From Candidatus Magnetobacterium casense (GTDB lineage: Bacteria; Nitrospirota; Thermodesulfovibrionia; Thermodesulfovibrionales; Magnetobacteriaceae): a stretch of 64,000 nt of DNA. Every line of letters starts with the position of its first letter. Position 1 is the first letter of the stretch. The stretch covers positions 124,001 to 188,000 of the forward strand of contig NZ_JMFO01000001.1 of the NCBI RefSeq assembly GCF_000714715.1, given 5' to 3'. Both the position numbers and the translations under genes were made by a program. The notes beneath the pieces were generated by a model. It was not told where the DNA came from and made no database searches. It saw only the letters and a list, made by a program, of their open reading frames with translations. This document shows, piece by piece, positions 26,319 through 34,183 of the stretch.

Positions 26319-27113
26319 TCAGTCCTTAAAGAAGCTCCCGACGATGAAGACCCCAAATGCCACCAGCACAATGGTACCTCCACTTGCGATGTCAAAGTAG
26401 TAGGACAACAGCAGGCCCGATATCACTGACAGCAACGAAAACACCACCGACAGTAGCAAAGTCTGCTTAAAGCTGCGTGCAAACTGCATGGCCGTCAACA
26501 CGGGAATGACCATCAGGGCGCCAATGAGCAACATGCCCACGACACGGATGCAGGCCGATATTGTCACTGCGGCAAGCACCACGATTATGATGTTGAAGTT
26601 TTTGGGTTTGATGCCGCTTGCCTGGGCATATTCTTCGTCGAAGGAGGTTGAAAACAGGGGGTTGTACAGGGCAATCACAATGCCGATGACGACAACGGCC
26701 AGTATGAGGATGTATATCAGGTCTCGTTGCGTTACTGTGGTGATGCTGCCAAAGAGGAAGCTGAAGAGGTCTACGTTAAAGCCCTTTGCCAGGCTGATGA
26801 GGACGACGGCCAGTGCCATCCCTGCCCACAGAAACAGCCCCACGGCGGATTCCCCGTAGACCTTGCCCCTGCTCTTTAGCTGTTCGATCCCAAAGGCCGT
26901 TGCCACCGACACCAGCATTGCCCAAAGCTCCGGATACGTCTTTGTCAGCAGTCCCAGGGCCACGCCAACCAACGACACGTGCGCAAGCGTATCGGCCATC
27001 ATCGAATAGCGCCGAATAACCAGGTACGTCCCGATCAGCGGGGCCATCACCGCTATGACCACCCCAGCGGCAAAGGCCCGTCGCATAAACCCCAGTTCAA
27101 ATATCTCTAACAA
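26319..27113 (-). CDS. znuB: Zinc/manganese-type ABC transporter permease (ZnuB)
   Basis: The 264-residue protein is an ABC-3 family permease with about 8 membrane helices. The sequence FMRRAFAAGVVIAVMAPLIGTYLVIRRYSMMADTLAHVSLVGVALG is the standard start, including the ADTLAHVS motif. The predicted start is TTG 27113 (an internal ATG lies 9 codons later). An amidase gene lies between it and znuC. No substrate-binding protein (ZnuA) is seen in the window. The metal is inferred from the family. Confidence 0.88.
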   Translation of the reverse strand: MLEIFELGFMRRAFAAGVVIAVMAPLIGTYLVIRRYSMMADTLAHVSLVGVALGLLTKTYPELWAMLVSVATAFGIEQLKSRGKVYGESAVGLFLWAGMALAVVLISLAKGFNVDLFSFLFGSITTVTQRDLIYILILAVVVIGIVIALYNPLFSTSFDEEYAQASGIKPKNFNIIIVVLAAVTISACIRVVGMLLIGALMVIPVLTAMQFARSFKQTLLLSVVFSLLSVISGLLLSYYFDIASGGTIVLVAFGVFIVGSFFKD

Positions 27114-27126
27114 AAAAACACCTTAT

Positions 27127-27747
27127 TTACCCAAACAGCTTTAAACGTAGTTCGGTCAGTGGAAACAGCGGACCGGGGTCAAATTTCCTGCCTGGTGCAA
27201 TGTCGTCATGGCCAAGTATGTCCTTAACGGAGGGGTAGTTCTGCTTTATTAGGTGGCACAGGTCAAGCACTGCCTCTGTCTGGGCGTCGGAGTAGCTCAT
27301 CCAGAGCCGCTTGGTGTGTTCATGTTTGTGCGTTGCCTCTGAAACGTCCTCTGCTGCAACCGGTTGGTTGAGTTCGCTGCGATAGGAGCCGTCGTCCGTC
27401 TTTTTCACGTATCCGGCGTTTATGATCTCAATGCCTGCCGAGTAGCTGTTCAGGCCATTGTGTCCTCCCCAGTAGCTTATGCCAGCGTGCCAGGCGGCAT
27501 CATTGAGACTGACGAGCTGCTCTATGGTGCCATCTCGATCTACGACGAAGTGTGCGGATGTCTGCCTGGGTGTCATGAAGAAATCAACAACACCCCTGAA
27601 GCCAAGTCCAACGGTATAGTGAATGATGATGTACTCAAGGTGTCCCCTGAGCCTGTTGGCATAGACGTTGGGCGACGATTTACCCTTAAAACAGGGTGTG
27701 ACCAAACCCGTTGCCTTGTCCAGTTTCATGTCCATTAGGTTAAGCAT
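27127..27747 (-). CDS. N-acetylmuramoyl-L-alanine amidase (Amidase_2 / AmpD-like)
   Basis: The Amidase_2 fold is clear: EYIIIHYTVG with the first zinc-ligand His, SAHFVVDRDGTIEQLV, AAWHAGISYWGG with a His, NSYSAGIEI, and DILGHDDIAPGRKFDPGPLFP with the last His and Asp ligands. It cuts the lactyl bond of peptidoglycan or muropeptides using Zn. No signal peptide is apparent at the N-terminus, so it is likely cytoplasmic (muropeptide recycling) or phage-endolysin-like. It is inserted between znuC and znuB, 14 bases before znuB. Confidence 0.85.
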   Translation of the reverse strand: MLNLMDMKLDKATGLVTPCFKGKSSPNVYANRLRGHLEYIIIHYTVGLGFRGVVDFFMTPRQTSAHFVVDRDGTIEQLVSLNDAAWHAGISYWGGHNGLNSYSAGIEIINAGYVKKTDDGSYRSELNQPVAAEDVSEATHKHEHTKRLWMSYSDAQTEAVLDLCHLIKQNYPSVKDILGHDDIAPGRKFDPGPLFPLTELRLKLFG

Positions 27748-27792
27748 ACTCCTTTGCTTGCCTGTATTTCGATTGCTAAAAGCAACCTTGTC

Positions 27793-28551
27793 TTAGTGTT
27801 GATGACTGAGGGAGCTGACCTTTCTGCCGTATGCCTCCTCGATCAACTGTTCGTGAGTGAAGTCGTTGGGTGGACCGTGACAGAACAGGCGTTTGTTGAG
27901 GCACATGATGTTGCGCACCTCCTTGGAGATGACCCCGATGTCGTGGGAGACAAAGAGGACCGTGATACCGAACTGACTGTTGAGGTGTTTGAGAAATGCG
28001 TAGAACCGCTCCTGCGAAACGATGTCAACGCCCACAACCGGTTCATCGAGGATGAGTACGTCGGGTTCACCGGCAAGGGCGCGGGCAATAAAGACCCTCT
28101 GGCGTTCTCCGCCTGAGAGCGTACCGATAATGCGGTTGCTGTAGTCATCGAGTTCCGTGATCATCATGGCACGTTGGATGGCGTCGCGATCGGCCTTTCT
28201 GAACCTTCCAAACAGGCCCATTCTGGCCGTGCGTCCACTGGCCGTTATTTCGTAGACGGTGGTGGGGAAGTAAAACCCCTGCTGGGTTGCCCGTTGGGAG
28301 ACGTAGCCGATTTTAAAGCGTTCGTTAAAGGTCTCACCGGGTTGTCCAAAGAGTTTGATCTGGCCGCTGGTGGGACTGAGCAGGCCCAGTATCAGCTTAA
28401 GCAGCGTGGTCTTACCGCCGCCATTGGGGCCTATGATGCCGAGGTAGTCGCCCTGTTCCACGTCCAGGGTCACGCTTTCAAGCACCCTGGTGCCGTTGTA
28501 GTCAAAGCTCAGTTGCTCTATCTCTATGCACGCCCCTCGCTTCATTTGCAT
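27793..28551 (-). CDS. znuC: Zinc/manganese-type ABC transporter ATP-binding protein (ZnuC)
   Basis: The ATPase shows Walker A IIGPNGGGKTT, the Q-loop VSQRAT, ABC signature LSGGERQRVFIARAL, Walker B DVLILDEPVVG and the H-loop FVSHD. The C-terminal His (SSLSHQH) is a usual ZnuC end. It overlaps the small signal-peptide frame upstream (ATGCAAATGA), so ATG 28551 or ATG 28545 is used with translational coupling. With znuB it forms the metal importer core. Confidence 0.9.
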   Translation of the reverse strand: MQMKRGACIEIEQLSFDYNGTRVLESVTLDVEQGDYLGIIGPNGGGKTTLLKLILGLLSPTSGQIKLFGQPGETFNERFKIGYVSQRATQQGFYFPTTVYEITASGRTARMGLFGRFRKADRDAIQRAMMITELDDYSNRIIGTLSGGERQRVFIARALAGEPDVLILDEPVVGVDIVSQERFYAFLKHLNSQFGITVLFVSHDIGVISKEVRNIMCLNKRLFCHGPPNDFTHEQLIEEAYGRKVSSLSHQH

Positions 28552-28718
28552 GACAGGGCGATGCGCAGGTTTTTGATGAGGCGTACCTCTGGTCGTGGTT
28601 CAGACTCGTGTGATTCAACGCCCGTTGGAATGACGTTTGTCTCCTGCACCTCAACCAGCGCAAGCGCATGGCTCAGGAGTAATACAACAGTCAACAAAAC
28701 GGTTCTTATCATAAACAT
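28542..28718 (-). CDS. Small exported peptide of unknown function before znuC
   Basis: The frame starting at ATG 28718 (or 28712) encodes about 58 residues: a strong hydrophobic segment MIRTVLLTVVLLLSHALAL followed by a polar tail (VESHESEPRPEVRL) and a stop inside the start of znuC. The tail resembles no known domain. It occupies the place where a ZnuA gene often sits, so it could be a relic of one. The tight overlap with znuC suggests that it is translated. The ribosome binding region AAGAGGC comes from the IS-remnant end. Confidence 0.4.
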   Translation of the reverse strand: MFMIRTVLLTVVLLLSHALALVEVQETNVIPTGVESHESEPRPEVRLIKNLRIALSCK

Positions 28719-28734
28719 ACTATATTGAGCCTCT

Positions 28735-29116
28735 TGCAAAACTCCTAAATTTTAATGATATTTTAGCCCTCCCTATGATAAAATAAATCTCGTAAAAACA
28801 TCTTAAATCATAAGGAGAGCATATGTTAATAGAGAGTATATCATGGCTATTAGGAAAAGTGCAACGACTATTGTTCCCAGAGCTTGAAGAGATTTGTACC
28901 GACCCCATAACCGAAAAGCAAAAGCATTTAATTACAATCCTGGAGATAGTTCAAATAGAAAAGTATATGTGGTGGGTAGATAATCAATGTAAAGGGCGTA
29001 AACTTAAAGAAAGATATGCTATTGGCAGGGCATTTGTGGCTAAAGTCGTCTATTGTACTGTAACTGTCAATATTTTTCAAGCGACTTTTTTTACTCTCCA
29101 CTATCTGTATTTATGA
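28735..29116 (+). mobile_element. Truncated IS element (IS5-like DDE transposase, N-terminal part)
   Basis: The left end reads GAGCCTCTTGCAAAACTCC, which looks like a terminal inverted repeat of IS5-group elements. The frame at 28823 encodes about 65 transposase-like residues (SISWLLGKVQRLLFPELEE, GRKLKERYAIGRAFVAKVVY) after a good AAGGAG ribosome binding site, then falls out of family sequence. The catalytic DDE domain and the right end are missing. It is AT-rich and inactive. Confidence 0.65.
28823..29116 (+). pseudogene. Transposase N-terminal fragment
   Basis: The first 70 residues fit the N-terminal segment of IS5-family transposases; the last 25 (TVNIFQATFFTLHYLYL) are unrelated. The gene is therefore truncated. 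The break lies next to the trpA remnant and accD, and probably marks a deletion. Confidence 0.6.
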
Positions 29117-29122
29117 TATAAT
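29114..29122 (+). promoter_or_regulatory. Extended -10 promoter candidate for accD
   Basis: TGATATAAT fits TGn-TATAAT exactly. No good -35 is present, as allowed for extended -10 promoters. It lies at the edge of the IS remnant, which may have supplied it. Confidence 0.45.
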
Positions 29123-29159
29123 ACAACCGAGCTGTTATAGAAAAAAGTAAAGACTAAAG

Positions 29160-29285
29160 ATGAAACAGACAAAAATAACCGCTGTCTTTGAGATACCTGG
29201 CAGCGCAGGGATGAAGGCCCTTATCCCATGCATTATGGCCAGGGATGTATTGTTTCAGCGAACACAGGACTATGGCCTGGTTTAA
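29160..29285 (+). pseudogene. trpA 5' remnant leading into accD
   Basis: A 41-codon frame begins MKQTKITAVFEI and contains GMKALIPCIMARD, closely like the KKALIPYITAGDP start of tryptophan synthase alpha chains. It then diverges and stops 14 bases inside accD. trpA next to accD-folC is a widespread order, which supports the reading. The frame may still be translated and couple accD. It is too short to be an enzyme. Confidence 0.5.
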
Positions 29286-30111
29286 GCGCTCAAAAGACAT
29301 CAGCACACAGAAACGGGTCAACATTCCCGAAGGACTCTGGGTCAAGTGCAATAGCTGTAAGGAGATAGTCTATCGTAAGGAACTGGCAAAGAATCTGAGA
29401 GTCTGCCCAAAGTGCGCCTACCACTTCAGACTAGGCGCCCGTGAGCGTATCAACATGCTCATAGACAGCGGCACGTTTGTTGAGCTGGATGCGTCGCTGA
29501 CAAGTGCCGATCCGCTTGAATTCACAGACACCATATCATACAATGACCGTCTCCTTAAGAACCAACAAAAAAGTAACCTCAAAGAGGCCGTTGTCACTGG
29601 CACGGGAACCATTAACCGACTGCCCATAGCAATAGCCGCTATGGATTTCTCTTTCATGGGGGGCAGCATGGGGTCGGCGGTGGGGGAGAAGCTCGTGAGG
29701 GTCATCGACGCTGCCGCGGAGGGCAACACACCCCTTGTGGTCTGCTGTGCCTCCGGAGGGGCTCGGATGCAGGAGGGCATCTATTCACTGATGCAGATGG
29801 CGAAGGTCTCTGCGGCCATAGGCAGGCTGCGCAACAGGGGGCTTGTCTATATCGCACTGTTGACCGATCCGACCTTTGGCGGGGTCAGTGCGAGCTTTGC
29901 CATGTTGGGCGATGTTATAATCGCAGAGCCAAAGGCCCTTATCGGATTTGCCGGGGCAAGGGTCATCCAGCAGACCATCAGTCAACAACTACCCGCTGAC
30001 TTTCAACAGGCAGAGTTCCTCCTCAAAAACGGACAGATAGACATGGTCGTCAACCGCAAAGACCTAAAACTCACCATTACAAAGCTGTTGAGGATTCTGA
30101 AATCGCTTTAA
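29272..30111 (+). CDS. accD: Acetyl-CoA carboxylase carboxyltransferase beta subunit
   Basis: AccD transfers the carboxyl group from biotin to acetyl-CoA, making malonyl-CoA for FabH and FabF. An N-terminal zinc ribbon (CNSCKE and CPKCAYH) precedes the carboxyltransferase domain with DFSFMGGSMGSAVGEK, CCASGGARMQEG, PTFGGVSASFAMLGD and GFAGARVIQQT. ATG 29272 (MAWFKRSK) is the family start. It overlaps the trpA remnant frame. The 279 residues are full length. Confidence 0.93.
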   Translation: MAWFKRSKDISTQKRVNIPEGLWVKCNSCKEIVYRKELAKNLRVCPKCAYHFRLGARERINMLIDSGTFVELDASLTSADPLEFTDTISYNDRLLKNQQKSNLKEAVVTGTGTINRLPIAIAAMDFSFMGGSMGSAVGEKLVRVIDAAAEGNTPLVVCCASGGARMQEGIYSLMQMAKVSAAIGRLRNRGLVYIALLTDPTFGGVSASFAMLGDVIIAEPKALIGFAGARVIQQTISQQLPADFQQAEFLLKNGQIDMVVNRKDLKLTITKLLRILKSL

Positions 30112-30447
30112 GGAGAAGCCTGTGATCGGGTTTCCTTGTAGAACGGATACTTTTTTTTGTTACTGTAAATATTTCTGTGATGATAGAAGGTTACGCATTA
30201 TGGGGTCAAGGGGACTGGTCCCCTTGCAGGGGGTTCTGAAGGGGCCAGGTGCGACCTGGAGCGACAAGAAGCGGAGCCGCCCCTTTCTTTTTTTTGAAAC
30301 GTGCTATATATCATCACAGGATTTTTTACAGCAGGCTTTTTTTTAATGAGCGTGAGACAAACTTTTATTAATTGATTTTGTTGAAAGTAATAGGTTAGTA
30401 TAGGGTATAGATATTGGAAAATACAACTATATAAACAGGTGAGACAA
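30112..30447. other. Intergenic region with a family A repeat
   Basis: The repeat fills 30202-30296; the remaining AT-rich part may hold the promoter of the toxin-antitoxin pair. No gene is seen. Confidence 0.5.
30202..30296 (+). repeat. Family A repeat, copy 3
   Basis: GGGGTCAAGGGGACTGGTCC opens the copy, then CCTTGCAGGGGGTTCTGAAG, CCAGGTGCGACCTGG (a 15-base palindrome-like hairpin), AGCGACAAGAAGCGG and CCGCCCCTTTCTTTTTTTT. This is the only intergenic copy with the CAGGTGCGACCTG block that also occurs inside cbiC. Confidence 0.85.
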
Positions 30448-30678
30448 ATGAGAGAAAGAATCGAAATCAATCCGAACATTCACTTTGGTAAACCTTGTAT
30501 AGCGGGAACAAGGATTACCTTGCAAAATGTCCTTGAACTGATAAGGGAAGGCTTAAGCTTTCAAGAGATCATACATGATTATTATCCCGATCTTCAGCCT
30601 GAGGACATTCGTGCCTGTATACAGTATACTATCGATTTGGTGGCCTCGGAAGAAATACATATAACAGCATCGGTATGA
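30448..30678 (+). CDS. DUF433 antitoxin (VapB45-like)
   Basis: The 76-residue DUF433 protein has IEINPNIHFGKPCIAGTRIT, LQNVLELIREGLSFQEIIHDYYPDL and EDIRACIQY, the family pattern with a predicted helix-turn-helix. ATG 30448 follows an AGGTGA ribosome binding site; an upstream in-frame GTG (30439) is less likely. It overlaps the next gene by 4 bases (ATGA). DUF433 genes are usual partners of DUF5615 PIN-like toxins. Confidence 0.8.
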   Translation: MRERIEINPNIHFGKPCIAGTRITLQNVLELIREGLSFQEIIHDYYPDLQPEDIRACIQYTIDLVASEEIHITASV

Positions 30679-31052
30679 ACTTTCTGTTAGACCAGGATGT
30701 GTTTGCCGTTACCAGTAGATTTCTTAAAGAATTAAAGCATGATGTTATTACAGTTTCCGACATAAATATGTCCAGGGCATCCGATATAATACTGTTAAAA
30801 AAATCTCAAGAGCAGCAACGGATTTTCATAACACGAGACAGAGATTTTGGCGGGCTTGTTTTTGTAGAAGAATTAGGCTGTGGAGTTATCTACCTTCGTG
30901 TATTGCCTTCAACTATAATTTCAGTTCATAAAGAAATTGAAACAGTCTTGACCTCTTACTCTGAAGATGATTTAAAATCGGCATTTGTTGTGATAGAACC
31001 GGCACGACACAGATTTAGAAGAATTAAAGAAAATCATGATAAGATATTGTAA
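30675..31052 (+). CDS. DUF5615 PIN-like toxin (VapC45/Mut7-C-like)
   Basis: The 125-residue protein matches DUF5615, with the acidic residues of a PIN-like nuclease site in MNFLLDQDVFA, ASDIILLKKSQEQQRIFITRDRDFGGLVF. The tail (VVIEPARHRFRR) is also typical. It is likely an RNase toxin held by the DUF433 protein. The pair splits accD from folC and is flanked by a full and a shortened copy of repeat family A. Confidence 0.78.
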   Translation: MNFLLDQDVFAVTSRFLKELKHDVITVSDINMSRASDIILLKKSQEQQRIFITRDRDFGGLVFVEELGCGVIYLRVLPSTIISVHKEIETVLTSYSEDDLKSAFVVIEPARHRFRRIKENHDKIL

Positions 31053-31077
31053 TCGTTCAGTCAAGCCTGCACAAGAA

Positions 31078-31105
31078 GGGGTCAAGGGGGCTTCTTTCTT
31101 TTCTT
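31078..31105 (+). repeat. Family A repeat, internally deleted copy 4
   Basis: GGGGTCAAGGGGGCT is joined directly to TTCTTTCTTTTCTT, so both outer ends of the element are present without the middle. It ends 2 bases before folC and closes the DUF433/DUF5615 cassette. Confidence 0.7.
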
Positions 31106-31107
31106 AG

Positions 31108-32475
31108 ATGAGTTACGATAAAGCAATAGATTATCTGTATGGCCTGCAAAAGCACGGGATCAAGCTGGGTTTGGCTAACATTTCAACCATTGCGGAGGTA
31201 CTGGGGCAACCGCAGCGGGCGTTTTACTGCGTGCACGTGGCCGGAACAAACGGCAAGGGGTCAACCTCTGCCATGATAGCAAGCATCATCAGGGCTAATG
31301 GCCTTAAGACGGGGCTTTTTACCTCCCCACACCTCGTTCGGTTCACCGAAAGGATACGCGTTGACGGCGTGGAGATAACCGAGGAAGAGGTTGTATCGCT
31401 GACTCGGGAGATACGGGAGGCTCTACGCAGTGAGCAGGGATTGCGGGTGACGTTCTTTGAGTTCGTGACGGCAATGGCATTTTTGCATTTCAAGAGCCAG
31501 GGTGTCCAGTGGGTCGTCCTTGAGACAGGTATGGGCGGACGCTACGACGCCACAAATATAATAACGCCACAGTTGACCATCATCACCTCCATCAGCGAAG
31601 ACCACAAGGAGTTCCTGGGCAATAGCATAGCAGATATAGCAGCCGAAAAGGCCGGCATCATAAAGCCCGCCGTTGAGGTCATCACGGCCTGCCGCGATGA
31701 GATTGCCCTTGAGGTGCTCAAGGCAGCCGCCAGGGAGAAGGTCAGCGATATTGATGTCTACGGGACGGACTTTGATGTCTCTTCGGTGAGGGCCGGCGTC
31801 GATGGTACGACCCTTGATTACCACGGACATGGCACCTACAGGCGTATGGAAGTGCCGTTGGTTGGCGCCCATCAGGCCGAAAACGCAGCCTGCGCCATCA
31901 GGGCATGGGAGGTCCTCAGCCGCAAGGGGCATCTTGCCGGGGATGAGGGCATCTTACGTCGGGCATTAAAGGGCGTGGCGTGGCCAGGCAGGTGTGAAAT
32001 GACCTCGTTCGATGGCGTGCCCGTCCTGTTGGATGGCGCCCATAATCCAGACGCCATGCGTCAGCTTGCAGCAACGCTGAGGGACGTGTTCCTAAACCCC
32101 AAAGACCAAAAACCACCTTTTTTGCGGATCATCCTCATTATCGGAACGATGTCGGACAAGGACAAGGACAACATCATAGTGCCAATCCTGCCCGTAGCAC
32201 ACACGGTTATCTTCACGTCGGCCAACTACCCCCGCGCAGAGAGGGCAGAGCGCCTCCTTGCCATTGCACAGGCCATGTTACCGGAGATGAATGGGGCGTT
32301 TCACTCCACTGACTCGGTGCGGGATGCCCTTGCGTTGGCCCGGACGTTGTACCAGGCCGGTGATCTCGTCGTAGTTACGGGATCGTTCTATACCGTCGGG
32401 GATGCCAGGGAGGTCATCGGAGGGGAGGTCGTATCTCTGAAGAGCCTCACGGAATCTACGGGGAAGCAGAAGTAA
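31108..32475 (+). CDS. folC: Folylpolyglutamate synthase / dihydrofolate synthase
   Basis: FolC adds glutamate to folates (and makes dihydrofolate) with ATP. Features are VAGTNGKGSTSAMIASI (P-loop), LFTSPHLVRFTERI, GMGGRYDATNI, SEDHKEFLGN, EKAGIIKP, WPGRCEM and LLDGAHNPDAM. The length of 455 residues is usual. accD-folC is the common order; here they are separated by a toxin-antitoxin cassette. The ribosome binding site is poor because the repeat lies immediately upstream. Confidence 0.93.
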   Translation: MSYDKAIDYLYGLQKHGIKLGLANISTIAEVLGQPQRAFYCVHVAGTNGKGSTSAMIASIIRANGLKTGLFTSPHLVRFTERIRVDGVEITEEEVVSLTREIREALRSEQGLRVTFFEFVTAMAFLHFKSQGVQWVVLETGMGGRYDATNIITPQLTIITSISEDHKEFLGNSIADIAAEKAGIIKPAVEVITACRDEIALEVLKAAAREKVSDIDVYGTDFDVSSVRAGVDGTTLDYHGHGTYRRMEVPLVGAHQAENAACAIRAWEVLSRKGHLAGDEGILRRALKGVAWPGRCEMTSFDGVPVLLDGAHNPDAMRQLAATLRDVFLNPKDQKPPFLRIILIIGTMSDKDKDNIIVPILPVAHTVIFTSANYPRAERAERLLAIAQAMLPEMNGAFHSTDSVRDALALARTLYQAGDLVVVTGSFYTVGDAREVIGGEVVSLKSLTESTGKQK

Positions 32476-32476
32476 T

Positions 32477-34183
32477 GTGAATAACTTCCAGGAAAAGGCA
32501 AACTTCATCGAGCAGGTTGCAGATGACATATTACGCGAGACGTTCAAACGACACGAATACGGGGACGTAATCCTGCCGTTTGTTGTTCTCAGACGCCTGG
32601 ACTGTGTACTTGAACCCAGAAAGGATGCTGTAATTACAACCTATAATAAGTTCAAAGATAAGCTCGCTGACACTTCCCCTGTTCTATTAAGTGAAAGCAG
32701 TGCAGGGTTTTTCAACACCTCTGTTTATGACCTCCGGAGACTCTCTCAGGATTCAAAAAACCTTGAGCTTAATTTCAATAATTATATAAACGGCTTCAGC
32801 AAGAACGTCTCTGACATAATGGAGAACTTCCAGATAGACAAGGTGATAGCCAAGCTCTCCAAGGGCAACCTGCTTTTCATGCTGATTAAAAAGTTCACCG
32901 AAATAGACCTTCATCCCAAAAAGGTTTCCAATCACGAAATGGGGTACATATTCGAGGAGCTGCTTAGGAGATTTTCCGAAATGTCAAATGAGACAGCCGG
33001 AGAGCACTATACCCCTCGTGAAGTTATCCGCCTCATGGTGAACCTCCTATTTGCCGAACATCGGGATGCCATCAAGGGTACGGGCATTGTCCGTTCCATT
33101 TACGACCCTGCATGTGGGACAGGTGGTATGCTCACTATTGCGAAGGAGTATATACTCTCCATAAATCCCAAAGTTGAGACATACCTATACGGGCAGGAGA
33201 TAAACCCTCAGTCCTATGCAATTGCAAAGGCAGACCTCCTTATCATGGGGGAAAAAGACGAAAACATAAAGTTTGGTTCGAGCTTTACGTATGACGGCTT
33301 TAAAAGTAGGCGGTTCAGCTTCATGCTAAGTAACCCTCCCTTTGGTGTGAGTTGGAAGAAGGAGCAGGAGACAATAGAAAATGAGGCTAAGGACCCTCAC
33401 GGGAGGTTTTCCGCCGGACTTCCCAGGGTGAGTGATGGGGCATTGATGTTTCTCCAGCACATGATCTCCAAGGTGGATAAAACCGGAAGCAGGATAGCCA
33501 TTATATTCAACGGTTCACCTCTGTTCACAGGGGATGCAGGTTCGGGGGAGAGTAACATCAGGAAATGGATCATTGAAAACGATTGGCTTGAGGCCGTCAT
33601 TGCCATGCCCACTGAGCTTTTTTACAACACGGGGATTGCCACCTACATATGGATTGTCACCAACAAAAAGCCTAAGCATCGTAAAGGCAAGGTTCAGCTT
33701 ATCAATGCCGTGGGATTCTATGAAAAGATGCGCAAGAGTCTGGGTAACAAGAGAAGCTACATCTCTGATGAACATATACGAAAGATAACGGAGATATACA
33801 CGGAGTTTAGTCAGGACAGGTACTGTAAGGTATTCAATAACAACGAGTTCGGGTATACGAAGGTCACCGTAGAGCGTCCGCTTATTGAAAATGGCAAGGT
33901 GGTAAGGGATAAGCATGGCAATCCTAAGCCGGATAGCTCCTTAAGGGATTCTGAGAAGGTGCCTCTTACCGAAGACATAGACGAGTATTTCAGGCGTGAG
34001 GTGCTTCCCCATGTGCCTTATGCGTGGATGGACAGGGGCAAGGACAAGGTGGGGTATGAGATAAGCTTCACCAGGTATTTCTATGAATATAAGCCCCTCC
34101 GGTCACTTGAGGATATAAAAAGGGATATCCTGAAACTTGAGGCAGAGACCGAAGGGATGCTGAAAGAGATTTTAGAAGAATGA
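32477..34183 (+). CDS. hsdM: Type I restriction-modification methyltransferase subunit HsdM
   Basis: HsdM methylates adenine in the target. It shows an N-terminal HsdM domain, the AdoMet motif DPACGTGGML and the N6-adenine catalytic motif LSNPPFGVSW. The protein has 568 residues. The start is GTG 32477, one base after the folC stop. HsdS overlaps its stop by 4 bases (ATGA), so the three hsd genes are tightly coupled. Confidence 0.93.
   Translation: MNNFQEKANFIEQVADDILRETFKRHEYGDVILPFVVLRRLDCVLEPRKDAVITTYNKFKDKLADTSPVLLSESSAGFFNTSVYDLRRLSQDSKNLELNFNNYINGFSKNVSDIMENFQIDKVIAKLSKGNLLFMLIKKFTEIDLHPKKVSNHEMGYIFEELLRRFSEMSNETAGEHYTPREVIRLMVNLLFAEHRDAIKGTGIVRSIYDPACGTGGMLTIAKEYILSINPKVETYLYGQEINPQSYAIAKADLLIMGEKDENIKFGSSFTYDGFKSRRFSFMLSNPPFGVSWKKEQETIENEAKDPHGRFSAGLPRVSDGALMFLQHMISKVDKTGSRIAIIFNGSPLFTGDAGSGESNIRKWIIENDWLEAVIAMPTELFYNTGIATYIWIVTNKKPKHRKGKVQLINAVGFYEKMRKSLGNKRSYISDEHIRKITEIYTEFSQDRYCKVFNNNEFGYTKVTVERPLIENGKVVRDKHGNPKPDSSLRDSEKVPLTEDIDEYFRREVLPHVPYAWMDRGKDKVGYEISFTRYFYEYKPLRSLEDIKRDILKLEAETEGMLKEILEE

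Noticed and set aside
28174-28728. 184-codon plus-strand frame opposite znuC
   Set aside because: It is antisense of a clear ABC ATPase gene with no family match.
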